From Allium sativum (taxonomy: Eukaryota; Streptophyta; Magnoliopsida; Asparagales; Amaryllidaceae), in the NCBI GenBank assembly GCA_030737875.1, contig CM060912.1, forward strand, positions 204,613,231 to 204,677,230: a stretch of 64,000 bases of DNA, given 5' to 3'. How positions within the stretch are numbered: the stretch's first letter is position 1; each line of letters begins with the position of its first letter. This document shows positions 20,320 through 33,358 of the stretch, piece after piece. The translations under genes were made by a program, and so were the position numbers. The notes beneath the pieces were generated by a model. The model was not told the origin of the DNA. It saw only the letters and a list, made by a program, of their open reading frames with translations, and did not search any database.

Positions 20320-22467
20320 GATGTGATGAGAGTTAATTATTTATTTTTAACGCTTATACAGTTGTAAATTGCACTCTGAATGATGGTTGATTGTGTATCA
20401 TTATTGTTATGTACATGTGTTGTATAAATACCATAAAAGTAACATTTTATGGTAATTGACTATGTCTGATCCAATTTAGAAATAACGAATATTTTAAAAT
20501 AATGAAAATTTTAAAATAATACTTATTAAAGGATTAAAATGTGAATTTGATGTCCGATTTTGGATGGACACAAAATTATTGAAAAATGTGAAGCCTTGTT
20601 GATCAGAGATGTGCCATTTGGATGTGAACAATATTTATATCGATTTTATTCATTTCTATAACGAATATCGAAAAGGAAATGACTTCAAAATCTAATATTT
20701 TGAAAATATTATCATTTATATATTATAATGATAAGGAGTATTCAATTTTGATTTAAAATTGAAAATGAATTTAGAATCGCTTTAAAACGAATTTATAAAC
20801 GATTTATAAAATACGTTTGAAATGGAAATCGACGAAATATATAATATATATATTTAATATATTTAATAGCCTGAATAGAACGCACCGCACCGCAGCCGTT
20901 CGCGGATTTCGACCATTGACATCGAATTGATATTACGGGAGATCCGACCATCGGATTATCCTAAAACTGGAAATCTGTTGGGTTCGTGTCGAAAAGAGCT
21001 TTCCAACGAATATAAGAGATTTGAAATCTAATGGTTGTATTTGGAATTATGTCCAAATCAAATTTGGAAAATTTCGCTGTAAGTGCAGTTCGATGACCGT
21101 TTATGGAAATCGACTGAAAGTGCCTTAATAAAATTATTAAAATTATTAATAATTTGTGTAAAATCATAATAAATGATTTGGAAAGAATTTGGATGAAAAT
21201 TTCCATGCTTGTAGAGATAAAAATATATTTTTATCAAAATGAACTAGTTATTAACTAGATTTGAAATCCAATAATTTTAAATAAAATAAATTGGATTTGT
21301 GGATGGTTTTAATATAACCCGAAATTTCCAACGAATAAATTGGAATGGAATTGGGATGGATTTGGAAAGAAAATAATCTTCGGAATATTTCAATGTTGGA
21401 TTCCATGGTTATACAGATATTGTTATGGAAATTTGGAAGATATATTTATATCGTTATTTCCAATAAGATATTTGTTGGTTTCAGAATTTGATATTGAATA
21501 TAAGCCGATATAATTTCTACTCAGAGTCTTGTATTTAATATTAAATTGTATTTTGGGTTTGTCGTGAACGGTATCTTAAAAAACACTGTTCTTAAACCTA
21601 GTTGAGTAAAGAACAAAATTTTAATTAAGATTTAGTGCAGTTTTCCAATTAATTAATATTTAATTGGAACTAAATAAAAGAATTGGATTTTGGGTTTTTC
21701 GTGAATGGTGTCTTAAATAACGCTGTTCTTAAAACCAGTTGAGAAAAGAATAAATCTTTTAATTAAGATTTAGAGAAGTTTCCAATTAATTAATATTTAA
21801 TTGGAATTGAATAAAAGAATTGGATTTTTGGGTTTATCGTGAACGGTGTTTTAAATAACACTTGTTCTTTAACCCGATTAATAGTGAAATGTGATTTGGA
21901 ATTTATAAATCTTTTTATTAAGATTTAATGGAAATTTTCCAAAGTAAAGTTTTTGAATTTAATAGAATATATTGGAATGGAATGGAATTCATTGGGTAAT
22001 AATCGAAGTGAGCTTTTGTGGAGAAAGACTGTTAATATATATGGAATTTAAAAGGCTTTGTCGTTATTCCATTTATATTATTAGTCGGATACGGAAATTG
22101 ATATCGATTATATATTGATCTGTTTTCCATGAAGATTCCATAATTAATGGAATGTGATTTTGGGTTTATCGTGAGTTGTGTTTTAAATGACATTGGTTCT
22201 TTAACCCAGTTAAAGACAAGACTACATGCCTAACATTATATTTCAAACTGTATTTTTGATCTCTGCTAAATGTATATCTGTTTAGTGGCAGAGAATTTAT
22301 TCTCTTGCTTAACACCCTTCTCCAAGATGTACGAGCTTAGAGGTTATATATCGGCAGAAATCAATGGTACGGTGTAGATTGTCGATGTGACATGTTTGAT
22401 TTCCTAAAGTTAAACAATCATTAATATTGATTTTTGGGAAGATTAAAAATATATGGTATTTAAAAAA
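20320..22467 (+). repeat. Tandem duplication unit 1 in X2 (~2.15 kb)
   Basis: Starts around AGTTAATTATTTAT-TTTAACGCTTAT-CAGTTG and is followed by a second unit beginning the same way near 22468. Internal landmarks recur in order: TTTTGGATGGACACAAAA, a block with GGGAGATCCGACC, the hairpin repeats, and AGAGGTTATATATCGG. Confidence 0.85.
21555..22207 (+). repeat. Cluster of 46-nt hairpin repeats in X2 unit 1
   Basis: Four copies of a hairpin start at 21555, 21692, 21830 and 22162; the first three are about 135 bp apart. The best copy pairs GGGTT with AACCC, GAAC with GTTC and GTGTT with AACAC around TTAAAT. Further copies are at 23708, at the X3 insertion point, at 29718 and at 30050. Confidence 0.8.
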
Positions 22468-23854
22468 CTGATGTAAACGTTAATTATTTATATTTAACGC
22501 TTATGCAGTTGTGTAATGCACTTTGGATGATGGTTGACTGTGTTTGATTATTGTTGTGTACATATGTGTATGAAATCCATATAAATAAAATTATATGGTA
22601 ATTGACTGTGTCTGATTCCAATTCGGAAAGAAGGAATATTTTAAATTAACAAATATTTTAAAATGACGAGTAATGAATATTTTAAAATAATTAATATTTT
22701 AAAATAATATTTAGTAACGGATCAAAATATGATTTTGATGTATGATTTGGGATGGACACGAAAATATTTAAATATATGAAGCCATGTTGATTAGATATGC
22801 GCCATTTTGACGTGAATGATATTTATATCGATTTGATTCATTTTTATAATGAATATCGAAAAGGAAGTAATTTCAAAATCTAATGTTCTGAAAATATTAT
22901 CATTTATATACTAATGATATGGAATATTCAATTTTGATTTAAAATTAAATTTGAAGTAGAAATCGTTTTGAAAACGAATTTAAAACGATTTGTAAAATAA
23001 ATTTTAAATGGAAATCGATGAAATATATATTATATATTTAATGGCCTAAATAGAAGGCGCCGCCCGCGGCAGTTCGCGAATTTCGACGATTAACTTTGAA
23101 TTGACATTACGGGAGATCCGACCGTCAGATTCTCTTAAAACCGGAACCGTTGGGTTCGTATCGAAAAGAGCTTTCCAATGAATACAAGAGATTTGAAATC
23201 TAACAGTTGGATTTGAATTATGTCCAAATCAAATTTGGAAAAGGTCATTGTAAGTGTAGTTCGATGACCGTTTATGGAAATCGACTGTACGGGCCTTGAT
23301 AAAATTATTAATAATATTAATAATTTGTGTAAAATCATAATAAATGATTTGGAAAGAATTTGGATGAAAAATTCCACTTTTGTAAAGATAAAAATATATT
23401 TTTATCAAAATGAACTAGTTATGAACTAGAATTATAATCCAATATTTTAAATAAATAAATTGGATTTGAAATGGTTTTAAAAATAACCAGAATTTCCAAT
23501 ATATGAATTGGAAAGGATTTGAATCGAAATTATCTTCCGAAAATTTCGATTTTGGATTCCGTGATTATATGGATATTGTGGAGGGATTTGGAAGATATAT
23601 ATATCGTTATTCCCAATACGATATTTGTTGATTTCAGAATTCGATATTGTATATAAGCCGATATAATTTCTATTCAGTGCCTTGTATTTAATATTGAATT
23701 GGATTTTGGGTTTGTCGTGAATGGTGTCTTCATTAACATTGTTCTTAAACCCAGTTGAGAAAAAGAATAAATCTTTATTTTAAGATTTAGTGAAGTTTCC
23801 AATTAATTAATATTTAATTGGAGTTGAATAAAAGAATTTGGATTTTTGGTTTGT

Positions 23855-26800
23855 TGTAACGACCCAGGAATTTTCGACTTCGAAAATCGACACAAATACC
23901 AATGTCAACTATTCAGACATCGGAAATACCGGATAGTTAATAGAAAGAAGTTAGAGGGTGAGAATAGGTAAGATAGAAAATTAGAATAGAAGAAGAATAA
24001 GAATACAACAACAACAGAGTAACACGAATCTCACAGCGGAACGAATAAAATATATTATACAAAATAACATTTGAAACACAAATCTGTATTTGTATATTAA
24101 AGTACAACACTTATACCACAGCGGAAATAAGCAATAGCTATAAAATACTGCTAAAGCTCCTGATCCAAGCTCCATCTAGTGTATTTGTAAATCCCGACTA
24201 CTTGACTGCCCATACAAATTTGGGCACCCAAGAGTTTAGGGAAAACAAAACAAAATAAACACTGGGTCAGTCATGGGACTGGTGTGAGTAAACTTCAAAC
24301 ATTTGTTTAACTTTTCAAAATCCTTTTCAAAAGAAAAGATAATCGTAAGACCGATCAACACATAAATACAGATGGTTTTTACCTTACGATAACCCAAAAT
24401 GTTTTTGAAATTCAATACTTTTTTGATATTATAATAATGTCTAATCGCCAATAATTAACAACCTAGCAGAATGCTTGCATCTCAAGCTCCACATATATAT
24501 AGTATACAATCAAAACCGTAGGCGCTTATTGGAGATTGGATTCCGACTATGACAAGGTATGGGACCACCTACCGATAGTGTATCTCTAAAGAGGTATACA
24601 CTGGGTTCAACAAGAACGTCATGCAACCCGACCACACATGACTGACCACTCATTTCTCTTGAGTGTATCGAATATATTGTCACCTACGATTGCTAGCAAC
24701 ATAACCGTTCCTGGGAGATACAGAAGCAAAAAGAAGTAACAAATATGAATATTCTCTAGATGGTGACAATACACCCTAATGGGGGCGACCCACTTAGCCA
24801 TGATGCCTGCCTGATTTTTGTCATTTCCCGGTTGATGAGGCTTGAGGTCATAGCGTATCTTTTGACAGATCATACACTCATTTACTTTGAATGCCACATC
24901 GTCATACCCGCCAAATCACAAATTTATTTCCACAAAAGTATCATGGGTATAAAGCTAAGAGAAACAAATTTCTCCGCCACCAAACATGGATACGTTTGAA
25001 GTGATCAACTTACGTGATCCATTAGATATACTGTGTCAGCCATTCGTCCATACACGTTGCCCTGGGACTGGACAAACCAAAGGCACTATTCCGTAAATAG
25101 GATAGCCCTTGCATAACACCATCTTCAATTGTCTTCATCATATTTGATCGCAGTGTTAACGTCCATACAGAGTGGTTTTCAGATAATGAATCTGATCCTG
25201 GTCTCTCCGTATTGACAATGTAAAATGGTCAAAAACTTCTATAGTCGGTGATTTAATTATCAAAGGAAAACATGTATGCAAAAAACGATATTATTTCCCA
25301 ATGGAAATTTTATCGATCAATCATCAATCAACATTTATCCCTTTAAATTATTTTATCATTAATTTATTCATATCCCTATTTTTGTTTCCATATATTCGTA
25401 ATTCCCTATTTTCAAAATTTAGAAATTATACGTTATAAATCATTGTAAAACATTTCCATATTTACTCTCATTTCTTAGTTTCTATATTAGAAAACATTTC
25501 TTATTCTTATTTGGAAAACATTCCCACAACTCCTTCAATTGGATTTAAAAAGATATTTAAATAAAGCATCACTATGCCAACACAAAACATTAACACTTAT
25601 TAACTAAATTCAATTAACTAACCTTCACTATCGAACCTTAACCATTCCTTAGTTAAAAATGAAGTCAATCAAGTTGGGGTATAATTACCTCTCAGACCTT
25701 AACTGAACAACATTTCTAACCTTGAAATAGACAAAGTTCACCCTTTTAAATCTTCACAAACTTCCTTACGTAACCCTCAAATTCTATTTATGAATCCACT
25801 TCTTTTATAGAATTCATTTGATTATAATAATAGTGTTATAATCTCATACTTCCGATATATATAATAACTTAAATATAACTTTTATTTATTAATTTAAACA
25901 AATAACTAAATAACAATTTTTTTATAAATAAATAAATTTTGATTAAAAATTGGAAAGTAAATAATACTTTCCTACATTCGATATAGTCGAATCCCAATGT
26001 ATAATCCTCTCTCGAATAATCTCTATTTGATAATTCTCTTTCTCATATAAACTATGTTCAATCATTTCTCTTTTTTCGAATACGCTATATTCGATTATCT
26101 CTCCTTCGAATGAACAATATTCGATAATATCTCCTTCATTGAATTAACTATATTCGATAACTCTTTCCTTCGAATAAACTATATTCGATTACCTCTCTTC
26201 GAATAACTTATATTCGATTATTAAATATGCAATTTACTCTAATTCGAATAACTAATGTTCGATTAACTAATTTTGATTAAATTTAATTGATTAACTCTAA
26301 TTCGATTAACTCTAATCGATTAATTAATAATCAATTAACTCTAATTCGATTAACTCTATCTTATTCAAATTCCCATTTGAATTCCTATTCAGAACCCAAT
26401 TTCTTTATAAATGTTTTAAATTATAAAATATTTATTTTAATCCGCTGGTCACATCGAATGTGAATGATATTTCTTATATATATACCAATTCAGTTTGATT
26501 TCATATTTAAAAATAATATTCCATTTCCAAATTATATTTATACTTTTATTTGTATAATTATTTCTATAAATCCTCCTTTTAACTTCTAACAGTTAAAAAC
26601 CTCATTTAAATTCCCTTTTATAAATGTTGAATTCAAATTCTATTAACCTATCGGTGTTAAAACCGATTTCTACTTCTTTATATAAATTCAGATTTATATA
26701 TTCAAATTATCCAATGATAAATATTTTTCTTAATTTATAAACATCATTTATAAATTAATCTTCTCAATTTTATCTGTTAAAAACAAATTTCCATTTAATT

Positions 26801-29589
26801 ATACTTTAAATAAATCTTTTCCACTTGTTCTCTTTTATAAAATTTTATTCATTTTATAAAATACTTCCTTTTATAATACACTAACTATTTCCCAAATATT
26901 TACTTTACTACTTATCCTATTTGTTTTCCAATATTCCCTTTTCAATTCTATTGTAAATGTTTTACAAATATTTCCCTTTCAATTCCATTTGTAAATGTTT
27001 TACAAATATATCCCTTTCAGTTCTATTTGTAAATGTTTTACAAATATTTCCCTTTCACTTCTATTTATTTTACAAATAATTCTTTTCATAAAATCCATTG
27101 ATTTTATAAAATCCTAAAATTCAAAATCCACTTTGAAATTCATTTTTTTAAATCATTTGATTTTATATAAATATATTTCATTTTCAATATACACTTTGAA
27201 AATCCCGTTTCTACATTCCAGTATTCCTTATGGTATTTAACATACCATATAACAATGATCAATATCATCCAAACACACATAATCAACAACAGATTATATA
27301 TCACATCATATATCACAATATATGAAAATAGTAAAATAAATGTTGAGGAATCCAGTTGGATCCCTCCGACCTGTTTCCCTACATCCACAGATGTTACACA
27401 GTATAATTCATATCAATTCCAATTCAATATGACATATTCTGATGAACAGAATAAATGTCTGTTTAACGATATGTGTGTATATCGTTAACTGTAATTCCAA
27501 CCAATCAAACAACAATTCAACCAAACAATCATCACACAAAAAAATAATCATCATTTATCAGTAGTAGATTATATTTATAAAAATATAATTTAAACAGAGT
27601 TAGTGAGTTTTACTCACCTTGGTTGATTATCGTTATATAACGATATTCGATCGTTGGATTGATTCAGGCGTTTTATTTCGCTATAAATTAGGACGAGCTC
27701 CAAATCACTCCAAACTAGTTCCAGAATGTATCCCTCGTCCATATAATCTCAACGTGACCAATTTCGCTGAATTTCGTTCAAGTATGACAAAGTTATGCAA
27801 TTTAGAAGTTAACGCATATTTAAATTAAATTAAAACTCGGATTTTTAAATTTAAATGAGCTCAACCTTTATTTCCCTGCCCAATACCCATTTCAAGCCCA
27901 AACCCACTTACTACCCCATCTTCCCCAATGCCGTGAGCTCCAGGACCGCCTCTTCCACCATTGTCGCGCCTTCCAACACCAATTCCTCCTCCCACGCACC
28001 ACCGATCACTGCAAAACCACCGCCATTACACTCCTCTACCAAATCTCTACCTCCCCATACCCCTAAATCTCAACTCGGTGCACCCCATCCAAACCCGTCG
28101 TCTGCTCCTCACCGTGTGACACAGTGTGTCGATTGACACCAATATTCAAAGAAACACCCCAAAAATCCATATGAGGTGCTAAACTGCACCACGAACTTAA
28201 AAACGATATTAAAAACTTGCATCGATTCCTCCATTGATCGATAATCCCAATTCGACAAAAATATTGCCGCGCTGTACAAAATTTGATCAATCAAAATCTC
28301 CACCGTACCCAACAACAAGCATACCAGATCGAAGAGATTCGGATGAGGATCACAAATATATTAAGTTTGGAATTTATAGATTTTGTTTGGATTTCATTTG
28401 ATTTTTGGAAGGAGGAGGTTTTACTGTGGAATTTTTTTCGGTGGCGGCTTGCTATGATGACCAAAGAAATAAAAGTCTAGGTTTAGAATGATGTTAGAGG
28501 GTATTTATAGGATAGGTAAATTATTTTTTTATTAAATTCTTATATTTTATTTTAGCCAATTACTCATTCATTCGTCTTCTAAAAATCCGTGTGATTACAT
28601 AAAATATCCAAAAATCATGGAAATTGACATGCAGCTAGAGTTTGACATTACGGACCCAACGAAACTGGTTTCGTCGAATTCCGACTTTGTTTTTTCATAT
28701 AGCGCATTTTTAAAAGTCAAATTATCAACTGTTTTTCACATTAAAATCCCGTACGGCCACATACTGACTTCGAAAATTACGGAAATTGAAATCTAACAAT
28801 AATTTAATATTCCGGATCCAACAAAATTAGTTTCGTCGAAAATGAAGATCGTTCGTAAAACTGGTTATTTTTAAAGCTCTAAATAAACCGATTTAAATAT
28901 TAATATATTTAAAAATAATTAAATTTTATATTAATAAATTAATATTATCGTATATATTCACATTAGAATATCACACAACTCCAAAATAAATATATTGGAC
29001 TTTATAGCTCTATATTTCAAAGTTCCCAGTTATATCGATATTCGATTTATATTGGAAAATCCATTTATAATATAAATAAATCACTATAAATTATAAAGGA
29101 ATTCCATAGTGACTTTTCGAAAATTTGATTTGGATATAACTCAAAATCTACACGATGAAATCCCGATTTTTCTCTTCCATTAGAAAAACATACTTCACCA
29201 GCTCCGAACGTTTCTTGTTTCATAGAAATCCGACTTAAAACGGATTCTATATATTCTTTTAAAGTTCGAATCGCCAAATTACAAACTGCCTCGCCATTTC
29301 GAGCTCGATTATAATTATAATATAAATTGTACGTTCAACTGATATTTATAAATAAATTCGTTAATATAATTCAATTCTAAACTGAATTATATATATTTTA
29401 AAAAATCAAATTCACACAATATTGTCAATTCACTATTTCCGACTTTTTCAAAATTAAATATATTATTCTATTATTTATATTAATTAAATATTCAATATTA
29501 TTTAATTAGATAACCTTTTAAATCTATAAATCACTTTTTAAATAATTAAATTAATTAATTATAATACCGTAAAAATACGGGTTGTTACA
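23855..29589 (-). mobile_element. Family X giant solo LTR X3, reverse orientation
   Basis: 5735 bp. In its own orientation it starts TGTAACAACCCGTATTTTTA at 29589 and ends GGGTCGTTACA at 23855, with exact TSD TTTGT at 23850-23854 and 29590-29594. The ends form an 11-bp inverted repeat TGTAACRACCC. No coding domains or internal LTR boundary are seen, so it is a solo LTR. A TATA box TATAAATA lies at 28502-28509 on the minus strand, giving U3 of about 1.1 kb and about 4.6 kb of R-U5. The Pro/Ser-rich 93-codon plus-strand frame at 27855-28136 is antisense to this and unsupported. Confidence 0.88.
28502..28509 (-). promoter_or_regulatory. TATA box of X3
   Basis: TATAAATACCCTC on the minus strand, about 1.08 kb from the LTR start. 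Confidence 0.55.
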
Positions 29590-31146
29590 TTTGTCGTGAG
29601 TGGTGTCTTAAATAACATTGTTCTCAAACCCCATTTGAAAAGAATAAATCTTTTAATTAAGATTATTGGAGTTTCCAGTTAATTAACATTTAATTGGAAT
29701 AAAATGGGATGTGAATTGGGTTTATTGTGAACTGTGTTTTTAACGACATTTGTTCTTTAACCCAATTTACAGTGAAATGTGATTTGGAATTTATAAATCT
29801 TTTTACTTAGATTTAAAGGAAATTTTCCAAAGTAAAGTTTTCCAATTTAATATATTAAATTGGAATTAAATGGATTTCGATTTGGTAATAATCGAAGTGA
29901 GCTTCTATGGAGGAAGACTGGTAATATATATGCAATTTAAAAGGCTTTATCGTTATTTCATTTATATTATTAGTCGGATACGGAAATTGATATCGATTAT
30001 ACATTGATCTATTTTCCGTGAAGATTCCATAATTAATGAAATGTGATTTGGGTTTATCGTGAACTGTGTTTTAAATGACATTAGTTCTTTAACCCAGTTA
30101 AAGACAGGATTACATGTCTAACATTGTATTTCGAGCTATATGGTTGATCTCTGCTAAATATGTATCTGTTTGGTGGAGGAGAACTTATTCTCTTGCTAAA
30201 CACCATTCTGTAAGACGTACGATCTTAGAGGTTATATATAGGGAAAAATCAATAGTACGGTGTAGATTGTTGATGCGACATGTTTGTGTTTCCAAAGTCA
30301 AGTAATCCTTAGTATTGATTTTTGTGATGATTAAAACTAAGTGGAGTTTTAATGAATCTTTAATTAGATTGAAACGAGAATGTGATAATTTAAATTATCA
30401 AATTCGGGAAATGACTGAGAACAGAGTACCACCAGTTTTACTCCAAGGGATCGTTAAATCTTTAATTAGATTTGAACGGGAAATGGTAATTAAATTTGCC
30501 GATAACACCGTGGGTGTTAGATATGGAGTACTACCAGTTTGCTCCATGGGATGAATAGGTTGGGATTACGATTAATATAAAAATGATTACTTCGGTAGGG
30601 TTCGCTAATCCCGACTAGTTTGGAAAACCTTAATTTGGTTTAGAATTGAAAAGATATAAAATCTTTTGAAATGGATATCCAAAGGAAGATTAAAGAATAA
30701 ATTTAAAAGTATTTATCTTTGATAAAATTAATGGGAACCTTTCCCTAAAGATAAGAATATTTGAATAAAAGAGTATTCTGGATTGGAAGGAGACGTATGC
30801 TGTGTTTGTGTAGCACTTATTTATAAAATATGCGAGTTATTCGGAAAGACCAAGTTTAGGCCTATTCTGAATAACTGATTCGACGATATGTCTACGATGA
30901 AGACGGTGGATGAAGATCGGAGGTCTTCACATTATTTGGATGAGTACTGATGTCTTGATTGGGCTGTACACCCAAGACAAGGTAATATGTAGTGATCGTC
31001 CAGACGTACTTGGAGATCGACCGGATATGCGAGGGCCTATCTCTTGTATTGGACATATAGGATGAGGAATAAGGTGCCTCCAGTTTCGTTCAGAGCTTGA
31101 ATGAACTAGTAAATGGATGTGCGTCTGACGCTGGATTTTATTCTAT

Positions 31147-31290
31147 GTTGATTGATCTCTATTAAATATATATCTGTTTGGTGGCGGAGAATTTATTCTC
31201 TTGCTTAACACCCTTCTCTGAGACGTACGAGCTTAGAGGTTATATATCGATAGACATCAGTCGCATGCCGTGAATTGCCTGTGTGGCATG
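31147..31290 (+). repeat. Partial third copy of the X2 duplication unit
   Basis: GATCTCTATTAAATATATAT to GGTTATATATCGATAGACAT matches 22260-22370 and 30148-30250. Confidence 0.7.
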
Positions 31291-32515
31291 GTGAGATGCA
31301 AATGATCAAGGCTTCTTGTTGAAAAGCAGAGTTTGTGGTTGATGATCAAAGCACAGCTTTAAATAGCATAGCTTTGTGTATAGCATTAATTCGCGAGCCT
31401 CACACCTCGGTGTGAACCAGAAACGGGAGAGGGCCTCGAGGAGGACATGCGTTTCTTTCCAGCTTGGAGTGGTGTCATAGTATGGAGCCCAGATATTTTT
31501 ACTTTTGTGGATGATGGAAAGTGAGGCGCCTCGGTTATATCGGTCACTATGGGGACAATGGATGATATGGTTGACATACTGACTATTACGCCCTATAGGG
31601 CAGGGAAACGCATTGTTCAGGGATTTTTAATCCACTTAGTGTGGACCGGCCATGATGCTCTAGGTGTACTTGCGGCTGCATCCTGAGACTTGGTAGGCTA
31701 GATTATCCCTAATCGGAAGGATGATCTCTTGCCTTGGTTCACAGACGAAAATCCAACTTCCAATACATGACTTTGCGGTTTTAATTGTGGAACGAGTATG
31801 GCGACATGACATATGGTACCCATGCTGTCTATGATTGATACATTTATATTTGAAGTTGTTTTTAACACTATGCACTTATAATAGTATCAAATGATTTTTG
31901 CTTTAAACGTACCAAGCATGTTTGGCTATTATAAGGGAAAACTCTATCCTTCGGCTTGTGTTGCATTGTGTGAAGGGACCTAAGTCTTATAATATCTTCA
32001 TTTTTCAAAAAGCATTGCTTTGTTCACAAACTGTTTAAGCACTAATATTCTTGGGGGTAGGCCCGTTCTGTGTTATATGGAGTGGTCCCTTGATATATCT
32101 GATTTTAAAATCAAGTTTATAACTGTTTTATTTCTCACACTAGTCCCATGACTGACCTGGTGTTTATTGTTTTAACCTAAACTCTGGGTGCCTCTATTTT
32201 CCACATGGGCAGCTAGTAGTTGGGTTTTTGCAGATATTATATTCACAGGATCCTGGTTTACAGCTGGAACTGTACTCAGAAAGCTCTGTATCCGTGTATT
32301 TTTTTCAGTTGTGTTATGTATTATTTTTCCGCTGCTTTGTAATATGAATCTTTGATATTTATCAAATGTATATTATTTACTCATACTCTGTTATATTCTT
32401 TTACTCTGATGTAAATTGTTGTAATAGCAATGAAATGTTCTTCTGTTGTGCTCTAATTTGTCATGTTCTCAACTCGGTCCAGGCTTTCCTAGAAGGGCGA
32501 GTTCGGATCGTTTCA

Positions 32516-33358
32516 CCCGAGCTCCAAGCTTTCTATACGTAGGAACTTTGTAGGAAAATAGGTGGGTCTTGAGAGCTTTAGAGGCGCGAGTGGAGGAGAG
32601 GAAGGCGCTTGGGGGTGAGTGCCGAGGGGAAGTTCCGAACCTTGGGGCGGTTCGAGAATTAGAACCCCGTGGAGGCTCGAGCACTCGAACCTCAATGGGA
32701 TTCGAGCATTCGAACCCTGACGGGTTCGAGCATTCGAACCCTGATGGGTTCGAGCATTCGAGCCCTTATGGGGTTCGAGCTCTCGAGCCTCGTTGGGCTC
32801 GAGCCTTCAAAACCCTGATGGGGTTCGAAGTTCCAAACCCCGATGGTGTTCGAGCCTTCGAACCCTGACGGGTATCGTGCCTTCGTACCGTGACAGGGTT
32901 CGAGCCTTCGAACTCTGGCATGGTTCGAGCATTCGAACCCTGGTGTGGTTCGAGCATTCAAACCCTGGCGTGGTTCAAGCGTTCGAATCTGAAGGGGGTT
33001 CGAGAGTTCGAACCCTGAATGGAGTTTCAAACTCTAAAACCTCGAAGTGAGGTTCCGAGCCTGTGAGCCTCGAGTAGGGTGCGAATTCACAGTAGGCCCC
33101 ACTGTTCCAATCCTTCGTTCTTCAGTGTCATTTTCGCGACTGCATTATTGCATGTATTTTGAACTTTCACACTGGATAGAGCATAAACTTGGATTGGGAT
33201 TGAACTCTTAGACTGTTTCGAACTTTCTTTGTGTACCTTGACTTTGCATAACACTACACACACATGTTAGTTTTCGCCAACACGAGGGGTACAAGTTACT
33301 TTACTGTGATGTCTAACACTGGTGTGTTAAAGTATAGTTGGTGATGCATACAAGATCG
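32516..33358 (-). other. Tat 3' UTR, part 2, with 24-bp palindrome array
   Basis: CCCGA at 32516-32520 is the right TSD of X2. From 32640 to 33075 about 17 copies of a ~24-bp unit alternate between half-palindromes, the best being GGGTTCGAGCATTCGAACCC (32722-32741), adjoining copies being almost identical. Eight-residue repeats such as G-F-E-H-S-N-P-D appear in several frames on both strands because the period is a multiple of three; this is not a gene. Confidence 0.85.

Larger units (their letters stand above)
22468..30330 (+). repeat. Tandem duplication unit 2 in X2, interrupted by X3
   Basis: Second copy of the unit at 20320-22467. It runs to 23854, is broken by X3 and resumes at 29595. 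It carries the same landmarks, including TTTGGTGGAGGAGAACTTAT near 30170, matching TTTAGTGGCAGAGAATTTAT near 22283. Confidence 0.8.
18118..32515 (+). mobile_element. Family X giant solo LTR X2, with nested X3
   Basis: Starts TGTAACAACCTG, ends GGATCGTTTCA, with exact TSD CCCGA at 18113-18117 and 32516-32520. It has no gag/pol and no second LTR, so it is best read as a solo LTR. Without X3 and its TSD it is about 8.66 kb, exceptionally long; part of the excess is a tandem duplication of about 2.15 kb (20320-22467, 22468-30330 including X3) plus a short third piece at 31147-31290. Its start is colinear with X3 (reversed) and X4, and its end with X1. Small ORFs within it are not conserved. Confidence 0.82.

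Noticed and set aside
27855..28136. Pro/Ser-rich 93-codon ORF
   Set aside because: Antisense within the X3 LTR; composition is biased and no homologous frame exists in the other X copies.
18118..32515. Complete X element with two LTRs
   Set aside because: No gag/pol motifs, primer site or second LTR boundary found; the repeats inside are a tandem duplication.
32569..33050. Overlapping ORFs on both strands with eight-residue repeats
   Set aside because: They are created by a 24-bp palindromic repeat whose period is a multiple of three; no single frame is favoured.
32640..33075. Regular repeats resembling a CRISPR array
   Set aside because: Units are contiguous and self-complementary with no unique spacers, in a plant retroelement.
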